This document shows, one piece after another, positions 15,815-23,829 of a stretch of DNA of 64,000 bases. This stretch comes from AC-32 sp963821495 (GTDB lineage Bacteria > Actinomycetota > Thermoleophilia > Gaiellales > Gaiellaceae). The position numbers and the translations under genes were made by a program. The stretch lies in contig CAWGEA010000004.1 of NCBI GenBank assembly GCA_963821495.1, positions 62,001-126,000 of the forward strand, written 5' to 3'. How positions within the stretch are numbered: position 1 is the stretch's first letter; every line of letters starts with the position of its first letter. A model generated the notes under the pieces. That model searched no databases. It had not been told where the DNA came from and worked only from the letters and a program-made list of their open reading frames with translations.

Positions 15815-17592
15815 CGAGAGAGCCTTTCTCGTAGACGACCTAGTGCGAGCAACGGGAAATGCAGACGGTACAGGTGATAGCGAATCATGAAATCAAGCGG
15901 GAACCCGGTGCCGGTGAACTGCTCCTCGTCCCAGTCCCCATCGTGTCGTTGAGCGCTGCAGATCCATTCGGCTGCGCGGCGGGCGGCCTGGCTCTCCGCC
16001 TCGTTCGCAGCGACGTAGGCTAGTAGCGCCCACGCGGTTTGGGAAGGGGTGCTCGGGCCCCTCCCGCGCCACGCGGGATCCCCGTACGAGCGGATGTCCT
16101 CGCCGAAGCCGCCGTCGTCGTTCTGCACCGAGTCCAGCCATGCGACGGCACGCCTGAACGCCGTGTGGCCGGAAGGCACGCCACATGCCTCGAGGGCCGG
16201 CAGGACCGCGGCGGTGCCGTAGACGTGGTTCACGCCCCAGCGGCCGAACCACGAGCCGTCGGGCTCCTGCTCGGCGAGCAGCCATTCGAGCCCGCGCCGG
16301 ACCTCGTCCTCGTAGCCACCTTCCGCGGCCAGCGCCTCGAGCGCGTGCGCGGTGACGTCGGCACTCGGCTCGTCCGTGACCTTGCCGAAGTCGCAGAACG
16401 GGAGCTTGTAGAGCCAGAACGCCTCGTTGTCCGCGTCGAAGGCGCCCCAACCGCCGCTGCGCGACTGCATCCCGGCCGTCCAGGCGAGGCCGCGCTCGAC
16501 GGCCTCGTGCCCGCGATGGCAGCGGCGCAGCGCGAGCGCGACGACCACGGTGTCGTCGACGTCCGGGTAGAGGTCGTTCTGGAACTCGAAGGCCCAGCCG
16601 CCGGGCGCGAGCGCGGGCAGTCGAATCGCCCAGTCGCCGGCGACCGTGACCTCCTCGTTCAGCAGCCACTCGGCCGCGCGCACGAGCGCCGGATGCTCGG
16701 GGCCGAGGCCGGAGTCGCGCAGGGCGAGGACGGCGAGGCCGGTGTCCCAGACCGGCGACTGGCACGCCTCGGGCCGCAGGCGGTCGCCCTCCTCGACCAT
16801 GAAGCCCTCCCAGCCGGCGACCGCGCGAGCGAGCGTCTCGTCCTCGAAGCCGTGGCCGAGCGCGGCCAGCAACAGGATCGACCAGACCCAGGGCGGCTGG
16901 ATCCCGCCCCAGGAGCCGTCGGCCTCCTGGTGGGCGCGCACCCAGCGCTCGGCCTCGCGCAGCGCCGCCCGGCGGAGCGGCGAGGGCGGTCCCGGGGTCT
17001 TGGTCTCGCCGGGCCGCGCGCCGATCTCCCGCAGGTCGATCTCCACCGGCCGCACCGGCCGCAGCGCCCGGCAGGCGGCGAGCGGGACGAAGGTGCCGCG
17101 GGCCCAGCAGGAGAAGTCGTAGATCGAGAACGGCGCAGACGGCGGGAGGAGCACGAGTTCGACCGGGATCGGCGTCACCCGCTGCCAGGGCCACTGGCCG
17201 AGCAGCGCGAGGAAGCACTTGGTGAAGATCCGCGTCTTCGGGATGCCGCCGCGGGAGCGGATGAAGTCGCGCGCCTTCGCACCAGGGTCGACTCCGGCCA
17301 GCTTCAGCGCCGCGTACGCCTCGACTGTCGTGTCGAGGTCGGCCGGCCCCTCGAACCAGATCGCCCACGTTCCGTCGTCGCGTTGCCGGGCCAACAGCTC
17401 GTTGGCGATCCTGCGGTCGAGCTCGGGCGTGCGCAGGCCGAGGACGTGGTGCCAGAACAGGTGCTGCGCCGTCATCGTCACGTTGGACTCGAGCTCGCCG
17501 ACCCAGTAGCCGTCGCGGTGCTGGAGCTCGAGCAGCCTCGCGGTGGCGCTCTCGATCGCCGCGTCCAGGCGCGTCTCGGTGGCCACGCTCAC
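15811..17592 (-). CDS. shc: Squalene-hopene cyclase
   Basis: Cyclises squalene to hopene/hopanol at the membrane. 593 aa, slightly short for the family (usually about 630). The catalytic acid motif is DVDDT at about residue 345 (the usual form is DxDDT). Several QW repeats are visible (for example QEADGSWGGIQPPW, QSRSGGWGAF, QEPDGSWFGRWG, QNDDGGFGED, QRHDGDWDE). FSCWARGTFVPL is also conserved. GTG 17592 overlaps the stop of a 29-codon mini-ORF that follows hpnE. Confidence 0.97.
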   Translation of the reverse strand: MSVATETRLDAAIESATARLLELQHRDGYWVGELESNVTMTAQHLFWHHVLGLRTPELDRRIANELLARQRDDGTWAIWFEGPADLDTTVEAYAALKLAGVDPGAKARDFIRSRGGIPKTRIFTKCFLALLGQWPWQRVTPIPVELVLLPPSAPFSIYDFSCWARGTFVPLAACRALRPVRPVEIDLREIGARPGETKTPGPPSPLRRAALREAERWVRAHQEADGSWGGIQPPWVWSILLLAALGHGFEDETLARAVAGWEGFMVEEGDRLRPEACQSPVWDTGLAVLALRDSGLGPEHPALVRAAEWLLNEEVTVAGDWAIRLPALAPGGWAFEFQNDLYPDVDDTVVVALALRRCHRGHEAVERGLAWTAGMQSRSGGWGAFDADNEAFWLYKLPFCDFGKVTDEPSADVTAHALEALAAEGGYEDEVRRGLEWLLAEQEPDGSWFGRWGVNHVYGTAAVLPALEACGVPSGHTAFRRAVAWLDSVQNDDGGFGEDIRSYGDPAWRGRGPSTPSQTAWALLAYVAANEAESQAARRAAEWICSAQRHDGDWDEEQFTGTGFPLDFMIRYHLYRLHFPLLALGRLRERLSR

Positions 17593-17678
17593 TGGGCGAC
17601 CTCGCGAACGCTTCGTTGGACAGCGCGAGGATGACCAGCACGAGATCTCCAGCCGAACCGAACGCGTAGCGTGCTCAC
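17589..17678 (-). CDS. 29-codon mini-ORF bridging hpnE and shc, possible translational coupler
   Basis: Starts with GTG 17678 overlapping the hpnE stop (GTGA) and ends with TGA overlapping the shc GTG (again GTGA), so it fills the 82-bp gap exactly in frame. The product would be very basic (MSTLRVRFGWRSRAGHPR...). No ribosome site is needed if ribosomes restart. I infer a coupling device rather than a functional peptide. It could also be chance, since GC-rich DNA has few stops. Confidence 0.3.
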   Translation of the reverse strand: MSTLRVRFGWRSRAGHPRAVQRSVREVAQ

Positions 17679-18901
17679 GCGGCGACCTCCTGGCGCGCGG
17701 CGGTGAGGGCGCGCGCGGCGGCGAGGCCGCTCCGGACGGCTCCCTCCATCGTCGCCGGCCAGCCGGTGGCCGTCCACGCGCCCGCGCGCGTGACGTTCGG
17801 CGTCCCGGTCTGCGTCCCGCGGCGCTCGCGCTCGCTTCCCGGCCGTACCGCGATCGTCGCCGCCGGCTCGCGGCTTACACGCGACCAGAGCAGCTCCGCC
17901 TCGCCGAGGCGCCCGGTCAGCTCGCCACCGATGCGGTCGACGAGCTCGCGTCCGCGCAGCTCCATCAGCTCGGGCGCGCCGGAGGAGACGACCGTCAGGT
18001 ACTGGCCGCGTTCGGGGCCGTGCCCGGTGAGCGCGCCGCGGTCGAAGACCCAGTGCGCATCGCTCCCGAGCAGCGCCGCGAGGGGGTGACGCAACAGCAC
18101 GCGGTCGAACCAGAGGTGGACGCTGACGATCGGCGAGTCCTCGAGCTGCGGCTCCGGCTCGCCGAGCAGCCGCGAGCTCTCGCGCGGCGGCACTGCGACG
18201 ACGACGGCGTCTGCGTCGAGCTCGCCGAGGCTCTCCACGCGCGCCCCGGTGAGCACCGAGGCGCCGGCCGCCTCGAGCGCACGGCCGGCGGCCTCGCCGT
18301 GCATCGCCCCGAGCGGCAGCATCGGCAGGAGCAGGTCGGAGTCGCTCCGCCGGCCGAGCAACGCCGTTCGCACCGTGAAGTCGCCGGCCGCACCGCTCGC
18401 CTCGGCGCTGCGCAGGTTCAGCGCGGGTCGGATGAAGACGTCCCAGAAGCGGTCGATCGATCGTTGAGACTGGCCACGCGCCCGCAGCGAGTCGGCGAAG
18501 GTCTCGCCGCGGGAGTCGCCCCAGCGGGCCAGCGCGCGCAGGATCCGCAGCCGGTCGCCGAAGGACACGTGCCGGTAGCGCAGCAGCGCGAGCGCGGACG
18601 GCGAGATCGCCGAGCTGCGACCGCGCTCGTCGATCACCGTCAGCTCGAGCCGCAGGCGCCAGACCGAGTTGCGCTCCCCGATCCGCTCGAGGAAGCGCAC
18701 GTACTCGGTGAAGCAGCCGAGCGCGATGTGCTGGCCGTTGTCGGGCGGCGGCTCGGGGTCGCCCTCGCGCCGCGGCAGCGTCTGCACCGCGCCCCCGAGA
18801 GTCGGGCGCGCCTCGCGCAGGACGACCTCGTGTCCCGAGTCGACGAGCTCGAGCGCGGCGCTCAGCCCCGCGAGGCCGCCCCCGACTACCGCGACCTTCA
18901 C
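17675..18901 (-). CDS. hpnE: Hydroxysqualene dehydroxylase HpnE (FAD-dependent)
   Basis: 408 aa. Completes squalene synthesis by reducing hydroxysqualene. The FAD-binding motif MKVAVVGGGLAGLSAALELV (GxGxxG...) opens the protein, followed by GHEVVLREARPTLGGAVQT. The C-terminal RAGAWTATGWPATMEGAVRSG is the second flavin-contact region of the amine-oxidase-like fold. GTG 18901 overlaps the hpnD stop. With hpnC and hpnD it forms the three-enzyme bacterial route from farnesyl diphosphate to squalene. Confidence 0.94.
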   Translation of the reverse strand: MKVAVVGGGLAGLSAALELVDSGHEVVLREARPTLGGAVQTLPRREGDPEPPPDNGQHIALGCFTEYVRFLERIGERNSVWRLRLELTVIDERGRSSAISPSALALLRYRHVSFGDRLRILRALARWGDSRGETFADSLRARGQSQRSIDRFWDVFIRPALNLRSAEASGAAGDFTVRTALLGRRSDSDLLLPMLPLGAMHGEAAGRALEAAGASVLTGARVESLGELDADAVVVAVPPRESSRLLGEPEPQLEDSPIVSVHLWFDRVLLRHPLAALLGSDAHWVFDRGALTGHGPERGQYLTVVSSGAPELMELRGRELVDRIGGELTGRLGEAELLWSRVSREPAATIAVRPGSERERRGTQTGTPNVTRAGAWTATGWPATMEGAVRSGLAAARALTAARQEVAA

Positions 18902-19716
18902 CGCAGCAGCCCCGCTCCCACGATCCGCAGCTTCGTCAGCGGCGAGAGCCGCAGCGAGCCGCCGAAGACGTCGAACCCGCGTGCCTCGATCCGGTCGAGG
19001 GTCGCACGGTAGAGCCCGGCGAAGGTCGACACGCACGCCGAGCTGCGGGAGTCGAGCGTCTCCAGCAGCCCGAGCCCCTCGTCCAGGTACGCGCGGGCGC
19101 GCGAGGCCTGGAACGCCATCAGCGCCCGCCATTCCGGCCCGGCAAGGCAGGCGGCGATGTCCTCCTCGCCGACGCCGTAGGCCGCGAGCTCGCCCTGCGG
19201 CAGGTAGACGCGGCCGAGCTCCCAGTCCTCGCGCACGTCCCGAATGATGTTGATCAGCTGCAGGGCGACGCCGAGCGTCTGGGCGCGCTCCACGTCGTCC
19301 GAGCCGTAGACCGCGACGCAGGCGACGCCGACCGCGCCCGCGACCTTGCGGCAGTAGTCGTACAGCTCGCCGAAGTCCGCGTACCGGTCCTGCTCGGTGT
19401 CCTGCAGGCCGCCGTCGACGAGGTCGTGCAGCGGCTCGTCGGGAATGCCGAACCGCGAGCGAGCGTCGGCAAGCGCGACGAACATCGCGTCGGCGGGCGG
19501 CGCGTCGAGCGCGGCCCGCAGCTCGTGCAGGGCCGCACGCTTCTGGTCGACCGGCAACGCCCCGTCGGCGACATCGTCCACCCGGCGCGCGAAGGCGTAG
19601 ACGGCCGAGATCGCCTGCCGCTTCTCGCGCGGCAGCACGCGGATCCCGTAGGCGAAGTTCCGCGCCTCGCGGCGCGTGAGGCGCTCGACCTCGGCGTAGG
19701 CCTCGGCGACGGTCAC
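18898..19716 (-). CDS. hpnD: Presqualene diphosphate synthase HpnD
   Basis: 272 aa, trans-isoprenyl diphosphate synthase head-to-head type. First Asp-rich motif RVDDVADG in VYAFARRVDDVAD, second in NIIRDVREDWELGRVYLP, both needed for Mg-diphosphate binding. FAYGIRVLPREKRQAISAVY is the typical HpnD start. It joins two farnesyl diphosphates to presqualene diphosphate. GTG 19716 overlaps the hpnC stop. Confidence 0.95.
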   Translation of the reverse strand: MTVAEAYAEVERLTRREARNFAYGIRVLPREKRQAISAVYAFARRVDDVADGALPVDQKRAALHELRAALDAPPADAMFVALADARSRFGIPDEPLHDLVDGGLQDTEQDRYADFGELYDYCRKVAGAVGVACVAVYGSDDVERAQTLGVALQLINIIRDVREDWELGRVYLPQGELAAYGVGEEDIAACLAGPEWRALMAFQASRARAYLDEGLGLLETLDSRSSACVSTFAGLYRATLDRIEARGFDVFGGSLRLSPLTKLRIVGAGLLR

Positions 19717-20519
19717 CGGATCGCCGCCAGGGCCAGCCGCGCGCGAGAAGGCCTCGGCCGGCCGTTGAAGATGTCCCAGTCGGCGCGCTCCAGCGCCTCG
19801 AGCGCCGCGCGGCCCCCGCGCGCGAAGAGGGCAACGGCCCGCCCGACGCGGCCGCCGCCGAGCAGTCGGCCCAGCGGCTCGCCCGAGGCGAGCAGCCCGC
19901 GCGCCCGTCCGGCCTCGAACTCGAGCAGCACCCGCAACTCCGCGCTCGGGCGGTCGAGCTCGGCCACCCCGAAGCGCCGCCGGTCTTCGGCCGGCAGGTA
20001 CACGCGGCCGAGCGCGAGGTCGCGCGGCACGTCCTGGAGGAAGTTGACGAGCTGCAGGCCGGTGCAGACGTCGTCCGAGAGCGCGACCGCCTCGGGGTCT
20101 CCGTCGCGCCCGAGCACGCCGAGCACCAGCCGCCCGACCGGGTCGGCCGAGTGGACGCAGTAGTGCTTGAGGTCGGCCCAGGTCTCGTACTCGGCGATCC
20201 GCTGGTCGATCCGGTTCGCCTCGATCAGGCGCAGGAAGGGCTCGCGCGGGAGCGAGCAGGCGCGGATCGTCGGCTGCAGCTCACGCATCACCTCCCACGT
20301 CGGCTCGCCCTCGTAGCAGTCCTCGACCTGGGCCTCGAGCTCGTCGAGGGCCGTCAACCGATCCCCCTCGTACTCGTCGCCCAGGATGTCGACGAGGCGC
20401 GCGAAACCGTAGATCGCGCGCAGGTGCGGGCGCAGTGGCCGTGGGAAGAGCAGCGACGCGACGGGGAAGTTCTCGGTGCGCGCCCGGGCGGCGACGGAGT
20501 TCGCGGAGGCCGGGTCCAT
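19713..20519 (-). CDS. hpnC: Hydroxysqualene synthase HpnC
   Basis: 268 aa. Converts presqualene diphosphate to hydroxysqualene. ENFPVASLLFPRPLRPHLRA is the HpnC N-terminal signature. The second Asp-rich motif is VNFLQDVPRDLALGRVYLP. The first reads FARLVDILGDEYEG, so the usual DDxxDE has one Asp replaced by Ile (D-I-L-G-D-E). ATG 20519 is the first codon of the operon. CAAGGT ends 7 bases upstream and TTGACG stands 18 bases before that, a convincing leaderless promoter. Confidence 0.94.
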   Translation of the reverse strand: MDPASANSVAARARTENFPVASLLFPRPLRPHLRAIYGFARLVDILGDEYEGDRLTALDELEAQVEDCYEGEPTWEVMRELQPTIRACSLPREPFLRLIEANRIDQRIAEYETWADLKHYCVHSADPVGRLVLGVLGRDGDPEAVALSDDVCTGLQLVNFLQDVPRDLALGRVYLPAEDRRRFGVAELDRPSAELRVLLEFEAGRARGLLASGEPLGRLLGGGRVGRAVALFARGGRAALEALERADWDIFNGRPRPSRARLALAAIR

Positions 20520-20526
20520 GAGGCAA

Positions 20527-20556
20527 ACCTTGGCCTGCGGCGGTGCGCCGCGTCAA
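20527..20556 (-). promoter_or_regulatory. Promoter of the hopanoid operon
   Basis: On the minus strand, -35 TTGACG (20551-20556), an 18-base spacer, and -10 CAAGGT (20527-20532), ending 7 bases before the hpnC ATG at 20519. The transcript would start at or next to the ATG. It overlaps the stop region of the response-regulator gene. Confidence 0.55.
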
Positions 20557-21242
20557 ACGGCCGGCGAGTAGCGGTAGCCGAAGCCGCGCACCGTCTCGAT
20601 CGCGCCCGCCGGAACACCGGCCGGTTCGAGCTTCCTCCGCAGGTATCCGACGTAGAGCTTGACCTGGTCTCGCGAGCTGCCTCGCTCCCCGCCCCAGACG
20701 AGCTGCAGCAGCTGGTCGTGGGCGAGCAGCTGTCCGGGATGGTCGACGAACGCACTCAGCAGCTTGAACTCCAGCGGCGTCAGCTCGACCTCCTGTCCGT
20801 GTGCGCGTACCCGCCGCTGCGCGAAGTCGACCTCGAGCCACGCGTCGCGGTACGACTCGCGCAGCTCGGGCGCGGGCGCCCGGCGGAGCACCGACTCGAC
20901 GCGCGCCAGCAGCTCCTGCCGGCCGAACGGCTTGGTCACGTAGTCGTCGGCGCCGCCCCGCAGCGCGCGCACCTTCTCGAGCTCGGCGCCGAGGGCGCTC
21001 ACCATCACGACCGGCACGTCACTTACCTCGCGGATCCGCTCCAGAGTCGCCCAGCCGTCGAGCTCCGGCATCGAGATGTCGAGCAGGACGAGGTCGGGCC
21101 GCTCCTCGTAGAGCAGCCTCAGCGCGACCCGGCCGTCCGCCGCCTCGGTCACGTCGTAGCCCGCGCGCGCGAGCAGCTCGCCGACGAGCGCCCGGACGTC
21201 CGGATCGTCGTCGACGACGAGCACCGAGGCGGACGCGTTCAC
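20553..21242 (-). CDS. OmpR-family two-component response regulator (orphan)
   Basis: 229 aa. Receiver domain with acidic pocket Asp11-Asp13, phospho-acceptor Asp55 (LLDISMPELDGW), switch Ser82 and Tyr101, and Lys104 (DYVTKPFG). The C-terminal winged helix shows LTPLEFKLLSAFVDHPGQLL, VKLYVGYLRRKLE and IETVRGFGYRY. No histidine kinase gene is adjacent. It sits immediately upstream of the hopanoid operon on the same strand, and its stop lies in the hpnC -35. Whether it controls hopanoids is unknown. GTG 21242 is the start. Confidence 0.92.
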   Translation of the reverse strand: MNASASVLVVDDDPDVRALVGELLARAGYDVTEAADGRVALRLLYEERPDLVLLDISMPELDGWATLERIREVSDVPVVMVSALGAELEKVRALRGGADDYVTKPFGRQELLARVESVLRRAPAPELRESYRDAWLEVDFAQRRVRAHGQEVELTPLEFKLLSAFVDHPGQLLAHDQLLQLVWGGERGSSRDQVKLYVGYLRRKLEPAGVPAGAIETVRGFGYRYSPAV

Positions 21243-21278
21243 CCGCCCGTCTTACCACCCGTCGCGGCCGGTGGACGC

Positions 21279-21689
21279 TCAGTGGCGGGCCGACGCAGGT
21301 GAGGGCGGGCGTGCCGGGCTGCTCCCCGGCCCGCTCCGCCACACCTGCGTGAGCGAGACGCCGGGCCTGAGCCCGCGCCTCGCCGCCTCGCCCGCCCCCA
21401 GCTCCAGCACCGTCCGCGCTCCGCGGCAGGCCGCCATTCGCCACGGGCGCAGGTCGGAGGCCACCTTCACCACGCGATCGGAGCTGTCGAGGAAGACGGC
21501 GTCGATCGAGAACCGCATGAACGCGGTGTGGATGGACGACGCCGGCCGGAGCAGCATCCCCTCACCCGAGGAGAGGCCGCTCCGGCCAAGGAGGCCGCGA
21601 AGGCGCGCGAACGCGGTTTCGGCCAGGAAGCAGCGTTCGCAGACGACGTCTCCGCCGTCGTTCGCCAGTGCGACCTGAGGCAAACTCAT
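21279..21689 (-). CDS. DUF192 family protein
   Basis: 136 aa. Family block FARLRGLLGRSGLSSGEGML followed by PASSIHTAFMRFSIDAVFLD and ARTVLELGAGEAARRGLRPG. DUF192 proteins are small beta folds of unknown function, often exported, but no signal peptide is visible here. Two Cys (VVCERCFLAE) near residues 17-20 form a CxxC that could bind metal. ATG 21689 has an ideal GGGAGGAG ribosome site. It lies 36 bp upstream of the response regulator on the same strand. Confidence 0.85.
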   Translation of the reverse strand: MSLPQVALANDGGDVVCERCFLAETAFARLRGLLGRSGLSSGEGMLLRPASSIHTAFMRFSIDAVFLDSSDRVVKVASDLRPWRMAACRGARTVLELGAGEAARRGLRPGVSLTQVWRSGPGSSPARPPSPASARH

Positions 21690-21761
21690 TAGTGCTCCTC
21701 CCGGTGACGGCGCCCCGGCTCTCGGTCGCCAGCACCAAGCCAGGGGCTGCACTCGTCCGCC

Positions 21762-21782
21762 GCGCAGGCTGGGCGCCTGCGC
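21762..21782. other. Perfect 8-bp hairpin between the DUF192 and LAS-peptidase genes
   Basis: GCGCAGGC, 5-base loop, GCCTGCGC. It lies 72 bp after the peptidase stop and in the leader of the DUF192 gene. No U-run follows on either strand, so it could be a weak terminator or simply part of the leader. Confidence 0.3.
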
Positions 21783-21853
21783 AAGGGCGAGGGCGGGCTC
21801 TGGAGCCGCGTGCTGGCGGGCGAGAGACAGGCAGGTGTTGCCGGGTGGAGCAC

Positions 21854-23251
21854 TTAGAAGCCCACGTGGATGTGGTCGTAGTGGTTGGCCAGCGGGAACG
21901 AGGGCCCGCCGAGCCCGAGCAGCGAGATCACCTGCGCGGGCAGCATCCCGCCCGGGAGCATGAGGAGGCTGCGGACGGCCTGCTCGGTCAGCCCGCCGGG
22001 CTGCTGGTGCCCCGTGATCGAGGTGTTGTTCAGCGCGGCGATGTCGACCGCCCGGCCGTAGACGTGCGCCGAGACGACGCCCGGCCGTGCGTACAGCCGG
22101 TGCCCGCTGACGAGGCAGGAGACCGTCACCTCGTGGTAGCTGTCCGCGAGGTAGAGGATCGTCGCGAGCACGCGCACGTCGACGTGGCCGGTGGCGACGT
22201 CATGGCGCCCCCCGGGGTACATGACGACGCGTGAGTCGTGGAGCACGCGATCCTGCAGGTCGGCCTTCTGCGAGAGCAGGCCGTGGACGAGGCTCGCAAG
22301 CCCGACCGCGCGGTAGTAGTGGCGCAGCGCGACGACGCGGTCGGCGAGCGACGCGTCGCTCGAGTAGGCGAGCGCCGCGGCCCACGGGTTCGCGCGAGCC
22401 CCGAGCCCCGAGAGGCGGAGGGCCAACATGCGCAGCGCCTGGCGGCCGGCCGGTGAGCGGCCGTTGTTGCCCTCGGCCCGCAGCGTCGCGAGCACGAGCG
22501 CCCAGTCGACGTGCGCCTGGCGCGAGTACGCGACCAGCTCGCGCGCGAACTGGATCTTCAGCCTCGCGGCGGGCGGGGTCGGGTCGGGGGCGGCGCGGTT
22601 CAGCCAGACGGTCGAGGCCGAGAAGCTGTGGACCTCGGGGTCGAGCGCAGGCGCCTTCGGAGCCTTGTGCGTGGCCGGGGCCTTGTGGGGCGGCTTCGCA
22701 TGCGCGCGCGCAGGACGCGCGGTGTGCGTCCTGGCGATCGCCGTCCGCTGCTTGGTCGCGGAGGGAGCGGCGACCGGGCGGAGCGCCGAGCGCGTCGCCT
22801 TCGAGCTCGCGGCGACGGCGGTGCGCGAGGCGACCTGCGGAGTCGCCGTCACGACCGGCCGCGCAGGAACAGCCTCACGCGCCTCGACCGAGCGGGCCGA
22901 CTGGGCGGCGAGGACGGTCCGCGGCGCGACGGGAGCCGTGGCCCCGGTCGGGCCGCTAGCGCCGCTCGCGCCTTGCGTGGCCGACGTGGAGCCGCCCTCG
23001 TCGAGCAGCGAGCGAACGCCGTTGCCGGCGCCGGCCGAGAGTGCGAGGCCCGCGAAGAAGAGGACGCCGAAGGAGAAGGTCTGTGCGAAGCGGCGCTGGA
23101 AGCTGCGCTGCTGCGCGGGCTCGACCAGCTTCCGCTCGTCCCACTCGTCCCATGAGCGACCGCGGCCGAACACGGTCAGGATCGCCCGGGCGAGCGAGAT
23201 CAGGAGGAGGTGCTGGAGAAACCGCCTGGTCAGGGACTTCCGTCGTGGCAT
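21854..23251 (-). CDS. Membrane-anchored LAS-type (M15-like) peptidase domain protein
   Basis: 465 aa. Cytosolic basic start, one membrane helix near residues 58-76 (TFSFGVLFFAGLALSAGAG), a long Ala/Thr/Pro/Lys linker (about 85-205, like a wall-spanning stalk), then a domain with YSRQAHVDWALVLATLRAEG and a C-terminal LAS peptidase signature: SAHVYGRAVDI (HxxGxAxD) and HYDHIHVGF (HxH). Such zinc peptidases cut peptidoglycan stem peptides. It is divergent from the Tad pilus operon across a 389-bp gap, so it may open the wall for pili. ATG 23251 follows GGGAGCAATAGGCA. Confidence 0.8.
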   Translation of the reverse strand: MPRRKSLTRRFLQHLLLISLARAILTVFGRGRSWDEWDERKLVEPAQQRSFQRRFAQTFSFGVLFFAGLALSAGAGNGVRSLLDEGGSTSATQGASGASGPTGATAPVAPRTVLAAQSARSVEAREAVPARPVVTATPQVASRTAVAASSKATRSALRPVAAPSATKQRTAIARTHTARPARAHAKPPHKAPATHKAPKAPALDPEVHSFSASTVWLNRAAPDPTPPAARLKIQFARELVAYSRQAHVDWALVLATLRAEGNNGRSPAGRQALRMLALRLSGLGARANPWAAALAYSSDASLADRVVALRHYYRAVGLASLVHGLLSQKADLQDRVLHDSRVVMYPGGRHDVATGHVDVRVLATILYLADSYHEVTVSCLVSGHRLYARPGVVSAHVYGRAVDIAALNNTSITGHQQPGGLTEQAVRSLLMLPGGMLPAQVISLLGLGGPSFPLANHYDHIHVGF

Positions 23252-23640
23252 TGCCTATTGCTCCCGTTCGTCGGGCGCCGGTGGGCCGCCACCTCGGCGC
23301 GGATCTCGATTTGGCATCCGCGGGCCGTACGGACGTGTGAGCACTATCGAGCCGCCGCGCGGAGGCCCTCTCCCCCGAACTAGGGATGTCCGCAACAGAT
23401 CCCCCCTACGAGGGATGAGCCGCTGCAGTGATCGCGGCCGATGATCGCGGCAACTGAGCCTTAGGCGGCGCGGCCACGCCGAGACGATTTCGGAGGTATT
23501 TCCGGCGTGACCACGCGCACCACCAGCAGGATCAACCGGCTCGTTTCGAACCACCTTTCCACTCGACTTTCCACTTTTCCCCCAGGGAAATCGCGCGCGA
23601 CCGCGTGCGCATCGATGACAGAAGAAGGGAGGTGACACAC
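23252..23640. other. 389-bp intergenic region between the LAS-peptidase and Tad pilus genes
   Basis: The only gap over 300 bp in the window. It holds a two-box CCC/GGG element (23371-23415), a direct repeat TGATCGCGGC (23429-23438 and 23442-23451), a direct repeat CTTTCCAC (23555-23562 and 23567-23574), and a small TTTCCC/GGGAAA hairpin (23576-23590) shortly before the flp ribosome site. Its AT content is higher than in the neighbours. I find no credible gene in it. Confidence 0.7.
23371..23415 (+). promoter_or_regulatory. Two-box CCC/GGG element upstream of the Tad pilus operon
   Basis: Box 1 at 23371-23386 reads TCCCCCGAACTAGGGA. Box 2 at 23400-23415 reads TCCCCCCTACGAGGGA and is followed by TGA. 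The starts are 29 bases apart. It matches the pair at 6149-6192 in order, orientation, spacing and flanks (G-A-Y-G after box 1, A before box 2). It lies in a divergent gap, so it could act on the pilus operon, the peptidase gene or both. Confidence 0.5.
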
Positions 23641-23829
23641 ATGCTGAAGCTCTTCACCTTCGTGCAGATCGCCGCCGACTCGCTGCGCAAGCGCGAGGAG
23701 GGCCAGACGATGGCGGAGTACGGCGTCGTCCTTGCCGTGATCACGCTGGCCGTGATCGGTGCCATCACGCTCCTCTCGGACAACGTCCGCGCTGCGATCG
23801 AGAACGTCGCCGGAATTCTGCCCGGCTAG
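23641..23829 (+). CDS. flp: Flp-type pilin
   Basis: 62 aa, the pilus subunit. Prepilin site EEG-QTMAEY: cleavage after Gly21 leaves mature Gln(+1), with the conserved Glu(+5) and Tyr(+6), then a hydrophobic helix (GVVLAVITLAVIGAITLL). Mature length is about 41 residues, typical of Flp pilins. The ATG has a near-perfect AAGGGAGGTGA ribosome site, fitting a highly made structural protein. It is first in the Tad operon. A prepilin peptidase gene is not in this window. Confidence 0.95.
   Translation: MLKLFTFVQIAADSLRKREEGQTMAEYGVVLAVITLAVIGAITLLSDNVRAAIENVAGILPG

Noticed and set aside
20553..21242. Assigning the orphan response regulator as controller of the hopanoid operon or of the 11-bp repeats
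   Set aside because: Only nearness and family type support it. No matching repeat array was seen at the hopanoid promoter.
21690..21853. A riboswitch in the DUF192 leader
   Set aside because: I could find an 8-bp hairpin but none of the conserved cores of known riboswitches that I can recognise by eye. A covariance-model search would decide.
23255..23638. A 127-codon minus-strand frame in the pilus-peptidase gap
   Set aside because: No homology-like motif, poor ribosome site, and it covers the two-box element and repeats. The region has non-coding composition.
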